DNA of 28,259 nt from JBKHYG01 sp046565595. Lineage in GTDB: Bacteria > Actinomycetota > AC-67. Below are positions 23,486 to 28,259 of this stretch, piece by piece. The notes under the pieces are model-generated. The model searched no databases. It saw nothing but the letters and a program-made list of their open reading frames with translations, and was not told the origin of the DNA. Every line of letters starts with the position of its first letter. Position 1 is the stretch's first letter. The stretch is from NCBI GenBank assembly GCA_046565595.1, contig JBKHYG010000035.1, positions 1-28,259 on the forward strand. The letters are read 5' to 3'. The position numbers and the translations under genes were made by a program.

Positions 23486-23515
23486 ATGGTACTCGGCTGT
23501 GCCAGAGAATGTCAA
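23486..23515 (-). promoter_or_regulatory. Sigma-70-type promoter of the island lipoprotein
   Basis: TTGACA (23515-23510) and TACCAT (23491-23486) on the minus strand with an 18-base spacer. It is the best consensus promoter I found in the window. It lies in a stretch that looks less GC-rich than its surroundings. Confidence 0.65.
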
Positions 23516-23592
23516 GGCTTTTTGGAAGATTCGTGTGAAGGTTTGGTCCACCTGATCGTCCTGCTTAGGAACCCACAGCCGTCTCCTGTCGC

Positions 23593-23631
23593 CTACCGCA
23601 CGAACGCACTCTTGCCCGGATAGCGGGCGTC
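23593..23631. repeat. eno 3' end copy within the intact gene
   Basis: This is the partner of 22642-22680, 38 of 39 bases identical, ending exactly at the eno stop codon. Confidence 0.9.
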
Positions 23632-24870
23632 ATCTCCCAGGCTCTCTTCGATCCGGAGCAATTGGTTGTATTTGGCTGTCCGGTCTGCCCGGTTCGGTGC
23701 GCCGGCTTTGATCTGGCCAACGCTGGTTGCGACGGCCAGGTCTGCGATTGTGGCGTCCTCGCTCTCGCCTGACCGGTGGCTCATCATGCTGCGGTAGCCG
23801 TTGTTGGTCGCCAGCGTGATGACATCCAGAGTCTCGGTGAGTGTCCCGATCTGGTTGACCTTGATCAGGATCGCATTGGCGACCGAGGTGTCGATGCCTC
23901 GCTGCAGCCGATCCCGGTTGGTGACGAACAGGTCATCGCCGACCAGCTGCGTTCGCGTCCCAAGCAGGGTCGTCCCCGCAGCCCAGCCTTCCCAATCGTC
24001 TTCGCTGAACGCGTCTTCGATGCTGACGATCGGATAAGCATCGACCCACTTCAGGTAACGCTGGGCGAGTTCCTGGCCTTTGAAGGTCTTGTTCTCGCCG
24101 GGGAACTCGTAGGCGCCATCTTTGAACAGTTCGGTGGCTGCTACATCCAACGCCAGCGAGATGTCTTCGCCAGCGCGCAGGCCCGCTGCTTCGATGCCTT
24201 CCAACAACAGTTCGATCGCTTCGTCGTTGGTGCGAAGATCTGGCGCGAAGCCGCCCTCGTCGCCGACGCCGGTGCCCAGGCTCTTCTGCTTCAGGACCTC
24301 GCGCAGAGCGTGGAACGCTTCGGCGGCCCAACGCAAGGCTTCGCTGAAGCTGGCGGCTCCGGTCGGCACATACATGAACTCTTGAACATCGACCGAGTTG
24401 TCGGCGTGCGCGCCCCCGTTCAACACATTCAGGCACGGGACGGGCAGCACATGCGCATTCGGGCCGCCCAGATATCTGAACAATGGCAGGCCGGTGCTAG
24501 CCGCGGCGGCTTTGGCTGCTGCCAGCGAGACGCCAAGGATCGCGTTCGCACCCAATTCGCGTTTCTCGGGAGTGCCGTCGAGGTCCAACAACAATCGGTC
24601 CAATGCGCGTTGGTCGGTCGCGTCGACGCCCAGGACGCTCGGCCGGATCCGGTCGTTCACATTGGCTGCGGCGGTCAGCACACCCTTGCCGCGATACCGC
24701 TTGTCGTCGCCGTCGCGAAGCTCGAGGGCCTCGTGCGCGCCGGTGGAGGCGCCGCTCGGGACGATCGCCGAGGCGACGCTTCCGTCGCTCAGGGCGACCT
24801 CTACTTCGATGGTCGGGTTGCCGCGCGAGTCGAGCACTTCGCGGCCGTGAACATGGATGATCTCGCTCAT
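23593..24870 (-). CDS. eno: Enolase
   Basis: 425 residues, the full family length. It converts 2-phosphoglycerate to phosphoenolpyruvate in glycolysis. Clear signatures are REVLDSRGNPT, GASTGAHEALELRD, the acid/base Glu in GVGDEGGFAP, metal ligands in LDVAATE, SIEDAF and VGDDLF, the catalytic Lys in LIKVNQIGTLTET, and SHRSGESED. ATG 24870 follows a GGAGGA ribosome site. The last 39 bases are one arm of a direct repeat whose other copy is next to ftsB, so the C-terminus was probably rebuilt by the insertion; the encoded residues are unchanged. Typical actinobacterial neighbours (ftsB, DUF501, ppx) follow downstream. Confidence 0.98.
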   Translation of the reverse strand: MSEIIHVHGREVLDSRGNPTIEVEVALSDGSVASAIVPSGASTGAHEALELRDGDDKRYRGKGVLTAAANVNDRIRPSVLGVDATDQRALDRLLLDLDGTPEKRELGANAILGVSLAAAKAAAASTGLPLFRYLGGPNAHVLPVPCLNVLNGGAHADNSVDVQEFMYVPTGAASFSEALRWAAEAFHALREVLKQKSLGTGVGDEGGFAPDLRTNDEAIELLLEGIEAAGLRAGEDISLALDVAATELFKDGAYEFPGENKTFKGQELAQRYLKWVDAYPIVSIEDAFSEDDWEGWAAGTTLLGTRTQLVGDDLFVTNRDRLQRGIDTSVANAILIKVNQIGTLTETLDVITLATNNGYRSMMSHRSGESEDATIADLAVATSVGQIKAGAPNRADRTAKYNQLLRIEESLGDDARYPGKSAFVR

Positions 24871-24958
24871 CGGTCCTCCGGGGTCGATGCTCCGGATGCT
24901 ATCTGTCCGCCCGGCTAGGCATCTGCCGCTTCGAGGCGACCTTGGGAGGCCCTAGGTG

Positions 24959-25840
24959 TCAGCTGGGGCGCACACGGCGAGCCATGCCGCGGATGATCAG
25001 CACCTGGGCTGCAAGCATCGCAGCGCTCGCTACGAGAGCGACGAGCGTGACCGCTGCGGCTCGCCCGAAGCGGAGGTACTCGAATCCGGTCCGATAGGCG
25101 TACAGCGGCAATGTCGTGGTCGCGTAGAAGGGACCGCCTTCGGTCAATAGGAACGATGCTACGAAAGAGACCTGGAAGGCCAGCACGACATCTCTGGCCG
25201 CCAGCAACAAGAGCACCGGTCTCATGATGGGCAGCGTGATACGACGCATCGCGAACCATGGGCTCGCACCGTCGACGGCAGCCTGCTCGAGATAGGCGTC
25301 AGGGATATCGCGACGAGCAACCAATGCGACCAGGAACGCCTCGCCGATCTGGAAGGTCACCAACGCGACCACCAGCCCTCTGGCACCCCAAGCGGTCGTG
25401 GTCAACGCCGAGCCGAACAGCGGCGCCAGAGGCCCGTTGATCGGATTGACCATCCAAAGCCAGAGCAATCCGTAGGCGACCTCTGGCACGACGGTGGGTA
25501 GATACACGAGGCTGCGCGCAAGTCCCGCGCCTCGTCTGTCAGGTGCCAGCAGCAAGGCGGTGGCGGTCGCGACGAGCAGCCGGATCGGAACGGCCACGAG
25601 CACGAAGAGCAAGGTGTTGAACAGCGCCGTCCGGAAGATCGGGTCGCCGAAGATGGCTCGCAGGTTGCCGAGACCACTGAAACGGGGAGACTCGATCGCG
25701 TTGTAGTCGAAGAAGGCCAGCGTGATCGTCGCGATCAGCGGGACGACAATCAGCAGCAGTCCGCCGATGGTCATCGGTGTCAGCAGAGCGAGCCGGATCC
25801 GGCCGTCACGCTCGGCATTCAGCACGGCGACCCCCAACAT
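24959..25840 (-). CDS. ABC sugar transporter permease (MalF/UgpA type)
   Basis: About 293 residues with six hydrophobic segments. The EAA loop that docks on the ATPase is EQAAVDGASPWFAMRRITLP, with the conserved Gly. FFDYNAIESPRFSGLGN near the N-terminus and LTEGGPFYATTTLPLYAYRTGF near the C-terminus are typical of the MalF/UgpA/LacF group. ATG 25840 is chosen because the ATPase gene ends at 25854 and earlier in-frame sequence is shadow coding. It is the third gene after the binding protein and ATPase. Carbohydrate importers of this class normally need a second permease (MalG/UgpE); none follows before eno, and none is in the window. Confidence 0.88.
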   Translation of the reverse strand: MLGVAVLNAERDGRIRLALLTPMTIGGLLLIVVPLIATITLAFFDYNAIESPRFSGLGNLRAIFGDPIFRTALFNTLLFVLVAVPIRLLVATATALLLAPDRRGAGLARSLVYLPTVVPEVAYGLLWLWMVNPINGPLAPLFGSALTTTAWGARGLVVALVTFQIGEAFLVALVARRDIPDAYLEQAAVDGASPWFAMRRITLPIMRPVLLLLAARDVVLAFQVSFVASFLLTEGGPFYATTTLPLYAYRTGFEYLRFGRAAAVTLVALVASAAMLAAQVLIIRGMARRVRPS

Positions 25841-25853
25841 CCCAGCAACGCGC

Positions 25854-26849
25854 TCAAACCGCCAGCCCCGAGGTCGCGTCGAAGCGTTTCGCCGCGCCCG
25901 GATCGAAGGTGACCGAGACGCGCGCACCCGGAGCGATGTCGCTGTCGTGGTCGGTGCGCGCGCGGATCGTTTCGCCACCGGCTTCGACGGTGATGATCGC
26001 GTGATCGCCCAACCGTTCGACCGTCTCGACCAGGCCGATCGAGTCGGGTCCCGAACCCAGTTGCACCTGCTCTGGACGGATCCCGAAGATCGTGTCCGCG
26101 CTGCCGCCCCAGCGTTCGGCGCGAAGCAGGTTCATCGGAGGAGATCCGATGAAGCCCCCTACGAAGGTGTCCACCGGATCGCGGTAGATCTGGGTCGGTG
26201 TGCCGATCTGTCGAACCGCTCCGTCACGAAGGATCGCGACCCTGTCGCCGATGCTCATCGCTTCGGCCTGATCGTGGGTCACATGGATCATCGTGCGGCC
26301 GGTCTCGCGTTGCAGCAGAGCGATCTGCGTGCGCGCGGCGTGACGCAGCGGCGCGTCCAGGTTGGATAGAGGCTCGTCCAGCAGGAAGGCTCGCGGCTCT
26401 CGAACCAAGGCCCTCGCCAAGGCGACGCGTTGCCTCTCTCCGCCAGAGAGTTGATGCGGCAACCGATCCAAGACATCGGCCAGACCCAGCTGGTCAGCAG
26501 AACCCTCGACCCGCGAAACGATCTCGGCCTCTGCGACCTTGCGAGCAGCCAGACCGAAGCCGATGTTGGCTCGGACATCCAGATGCGGATACAGCGCATA
26601 TCCCTGGAAGACCATCGCGACCTCCCTTCGTGCGGGAGGTCGCGATGTAACTTCCTCTTCGTCGAACCAGATGCGACCCTCGTCGAGGGCGACCAGTCCG
26701 GCGATGGCTCGAAGCAGCGTGGACTTCCCGCAACCGCTCGGGCCGAGCACGGTCAACAGTTCACCTGGTTCGACCGTCAGGTCGCACGCGTCGAGGGCGC
26801 GGGTCCGTCCGTAGACGACACTCGCGCCCTCGACACGGATACGGGTCAC
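25854..26849 (-). CDS. ABC sugar transporter ATP-binding protein (MalK/UgpC type)
   Basis: 331 residues. Walker A is GPSGCGKST near 38, the Q-loop is in VFQGYALYP, the signature is LSGGERQRV, Walker B is LLDEPLSNLDAPLR and the switch His is in VTHDQAEAM. A C-terminal TOBE region follows (about 230-331; IFGIRPEQVQLG), as in MalK/UgpC. The start is GTG 26849, the last of three GTG codons in a 32-base tandem array, each overlapping the stop of the preceding reading frame. It energises the permease at 24959-25840. TOBE domains in this group often bind regulators or sugars; none is indicated. Confidence 0.92.
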   Translation of the reverse strand: MTRIRVEGASVVYGRTRALDACDLTVEPGELLTVLGPSGCGKSTLLRAIAGLVALDEGRIWFDEEEVTSRPPARREVAMVFQGYALYPHLDVRANIGFGLAARKVAEAEIVSRVEGSADQLGLADVLDRLPHQLSGGERQRVALARALVREPRAFLLDEPLSNLDAPLRHAARTQIALLQRETGRTMIHVTHDQAEAMSIGDRVAILRDGAVRQIGTPTQIYRDPVDTFVGGFIGSPPMNLLRAERWGGSADTIFGIRPEQVQLGSGPDSIGLVETVERLGDHAIITVEAGGETIRARTDHDSDIAPGARVSVTFDPGAAKRFDATSGLAV

Positions 26850-26881
26850 GCTCCAGCGTCCTCGGTGCGGATACGGGTCAC
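26846..26881 (-). other. 11-codon mini-ORF B in the junction array
   Basis: GTG to TGA encoding MTRIRTEDAGA. It starts on the stop of mini-ORF A and ends on the start of the ATPase gene, both as GTGA. It is a by-product of the repeat; whether it is translated is unknown. Confidence 0.35.
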
Positions 26882-26913
26882 GGTCCAGCGTCCTCGGTGC
26901 GGATCTGGGTCAC
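26878..26913 (-). other. 11-codon mini-ORF A in the junction array
   Basis: GTG to TGA encoding MTQIRTEDAGP: the ATPase-like N-terminus joined to the binding-protein C-terminus. It starts on the stop of the binding-protein gene. Its translation is inferred only from the overlap. Confidence 0.35.
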
Positions 26914-28178
26914 GGTCCAGCGTCCTCGGTGAACAGTCCTCGCGTGGCCAGGTCGATCTCGATGCCTAGAGCCTCGGGCGGCTCGAGTGAGTAGTACCAC
27001 TCCTCGACGATCGGATCGGCTTTGCCTTCGATCTCGTTCCATGCGGCGATGTTGGGCAGGATGTGCATGAAATCGAGAGCGCTGATCCATACGCCCGCGT
27101 TCGCCGGTTCCTTGCCAGGAGCGAAGTACAGGTCACTCACCGCGACCGAACGACGCGACGGCACCGTGCGACCGGTCTCGGCCAACACGCCTGCACCTTC
27201 CTTGCTGAGCGCGAAACTGACGAACCGCTTCGTGGCGTCCAGGTTCTCGATGCCGGTCGACACGCAGTAACCGTCCGAATGCAGCACGCTCGCCGACTGC
27301 TTGCCCTTAGGTAGCGGGAGCACATCGAACTCGAGTCCCTCAACCGCACGCATGTCGGGGACCGCACGACGCGACTCCATCAACATCGCGAGCCGTCCGT
27401 TGGCGAACCGGTCCTCGAAACCTTCCGCTTCGACCTCGTCTTGCTGCGGAGAGACCTTGTGTTCGCGCCGCAGATCCAAGAACCAGGACATCGCCTCAAC
27501 GGCCTCTTCGCCCAGGAGCCCGATCCTGGTCGGGTTACGGGTGTCGTCCACGACCTGGCCGCCGTTCTGCCACACGAAGGGCGCCAGGCGGATCAGGCTC
27601 GGTTCGACGCCGAAGCCATAGATGTCTACCTCGCCGTCATCATCGGTATCGAGGGTCACCTTCTTGGCGACCTCGATGAACTCTTCCCAGCTCCATCCGT
27701 CCTTGGGTGGTTGGACGCCGGCATCGGCGAAGATCTCGGTGTTGTAATAGATGACAGGGTTGGACACATTCTGCGGCGCGCATTGCAGCTTGCCGTCAAC
27801 CGTGAAAGCGTCGAGTGCGATGTCATAGAAATCGTCCCACTCGACATCGGGTAGCAGATCCCTGATCGGCTCGACCGCGCCGTTGCGGGCAAGCTGCCCC
27901 ATGCGGCGATAGTTCGAGATCCAGACCTCGGGCTGATCTCCGCTTGCGAACGATGCGGCCAGCTTGGCCATGTGGTCACCCTGGCTGGGGATCGCGATCA
28001 GTTCAACGGCGATATCTGGGTTCTCATCCTCGAATGCGTCGATCAGCGTCTGATATGCGGCTACCTCTTCGCCGTCTCCGAACGCTTGCAGACGGATCGT
28101 GGTCTCGGGCCCTGCCTTAGAGCAAGCGACCGCGACCAATGCGATGGCGACCAGCGCCATCGTCAACCTGCGTACCAA
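26910..28178 (-). CDS. ABC transporter sugar-binding lipoprotein
   Basis: 422 residues, a family 1 (MalE/UgpB-type) extracellular solute-binding protein. The N-terminus MVRRLTMALVAIALVAVAC is a lipoprotein signal with Cys19 as the anchor. Two-lobe landmarks include YQTLIDAFEDENPDIAVEL, GKLQCAPQNVSNPVIYYNTEIFADAGV, WSWEEFIEVAKKVT, FANGRLAMLMES and FVSFALSKEGAGVLAETG. DTDDDGEVDIYGFG resembles a calcium-type loop. The TTG at 28178 is chosen because a perfect AAGGAGG lies six bases before it; the longer in-frame reading to 28250 lacks a signal peptide at its end. The C-terminal EDAGP and stop are the source of the downstream 32-base repeats. The sugar is unknown. Confidence 0.9.
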   Translation of the reverse strand: MVRRLTMALVAIALVAVACSKAGPETTIRLQAFGDGEEVAAYQTLIDAFEDENPDIAVELIAIPSQGDHMAKLAASFASGDQPEVWISNYRRMGQLARNGAVEPIRDLLPDVEWDDFYDIALDAFTVDGKLQCAPQNVSNPVIYYNTEIFADAGVQPPKDGWSWEEFIEVAKKVTLDTDDDGEVDIYGFGVEPSLIRLAPFVWQNGGQVVDDTRNPTRIGLLGEEAVEAMSWFLDLRREHKVSPQQDEVEAEGFEDRFANGRLAMLMESRRAVPDMRAVEGLEFDVLPLPKGKQSASVLHSDGYCVSTGIENLDATKRFVSFALSKEGAGVLAETGRTVPSRRSVAVSDLYFAPGKEPANAGVWISALDFMHILPNIAAWNEIEGKADPIVEEWYYSLEPPEALGIEIDLATRGLFTEDAGP

Positions 28179-28184
28179 CGGATA

Positions 28185-28191
28185 CCTCCTT
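28185..28191 (-). promoter_or_regulatory. Consensus ribosome binding site that fixes a TTG start
   Basis: AAGGAGG on the minus strand, six bases before TTG 28178. It is the strongest ribosome site seen in the window and decides the start of the binding-protein gene. Confidence 0.85.
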
Positions 28192-28259
28192 GGGTGAACA
28201 GTCGCCTCTGTGCGACCGAGAATGCGGCGACGGCGGGCAGCGCGACACATACCGAACCG

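Larger units (their letters stand above)
22642..23631. mobile_element. Small island inserted at the eno 3' end
   Basis: About 0.95 kb of DNA separates the intact eno 3' end from a displaced copy of the same 39 bases. Inside are one lipoprotein gene, its promoter and about 140 bases of non-coding sequence after it. No recombinase is present. The insertion repairs the host gene, as integrases that use gene 3' ends do, and splits the otherwise adjacent eno and ftsB genes. An alternative is a local duplication followed by deletion and acquisition of the cargo. Confidence 0.65.
26833..26928. repeat. Three 32-bp tandem repeats across the binding-protein/ATPase junction
   Basis: Units are 26833-26864, 26865-26896 and 26897-26928. 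The last two differ at one base; the first has a few changes where it enters the ATPase gene. Each unit carries one GTGA stop/start overlap. Because 32 is not a multiple of three, each unit shifts frame by one, which is what keeps each new GTG overlapping the previous TGA. Confidence 0.92.

Noticed and set aside
23776..24918. A 380-codon open frame on the plus strand opposite eno
   Set aside because: It mirrors the enolase reading frame; enolase is unambiguous and this product shows no domain.
24871..24958. A remnant of a second sugar permease between the first permease and eno
   Set aside because: The 88 bases hold no hydrophobic coding stretch or EAA-like motif in any frame.
26833..26928. 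A short CRISPR array of 32-base repeats
   Set aside because: The units are in direct contact with no spacers and coincide exactly with a gene junction; no cas genes are nearby.

Overview
The window is high-GC bacterial DNA, most likely from an actinomycetote. The best evidence is the housekeeping block eno, ftsB, DUF501 and ppx/GppA, a gene order typical of that phylum; DUF501 is largely confined to it. Supporting signs are the 7-1-7 Zur-type operator, frequent GTG and TTG starts, and dense stop/start overlaps. I would not name a class from sequence alone. Almost everything is on the minus strand. The plus strand carries a partial secreted protein, a CoA-transferase-family enzyme and a cupredoxin.

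Reading from the left: the 3' end of a secreted protein (3-617) faces two tandem MASE1-type histidine kinases (521-4254). Next is a zinc-uptake block, zur-znuA-znuC-znuB (4330-7206), with a perfect Zur box lying on the zur stop and znuA start codons. Then come an MscS channel (7313-8350), an AMACR-like CaiB/BaiF enzyme (8422-9429), a secreted subtilase (9426-10967), a secreted blue-copper protein (11074-11553), a receiver-GGDEF diguanylate cyclase (11557-12609) and a single-domain response regulator (12710-13117).

From 13266 to 16064 a PaeR7I/XhoI-type restriction-modification pair sits between two identical 30-bp copies of the 3' end of the tRNA-Leu(UAA) gene (16037-16119). This looks like an integrated island, but it has no integrase. 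From 16151 to 21672 an apparent operon runs DUF501, Ppx/GppA and then three tandem secreted paralogues with a GH18-like barrel signature, chained by stop/start overlaps. An S1-domain protein and ftsB follow. Between ftsB and eno, a 0.95-kb segment carrying one lipoprotein gene and its own promoter is flanked by 39-bp copies of the eno 3' end, a second island-like insertion without a recombinase. The right end holds a carbohydrate-type ABC importer (solute-binding lipoprotein, ATPase, one permease).

The most unusual feature is that gene 3' ends are repeated just downstream of the gene five times. At tRNA-Leu and eno the copies flank cargo. At ftsB (15 bp x2), mscS (about 51 bp, degenerate) and the binding-protein/ATPase junction (32 bp x3) they are tandem. 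The 32-bp array turns the junction into two extra 11-codon mini-ORFs linked by GTGA overlaps. No RNA gene other than tRNA-Leu, no insertion sequence and no CRISPR array was seen. No gene-free stretch exceeds about 300 bases.
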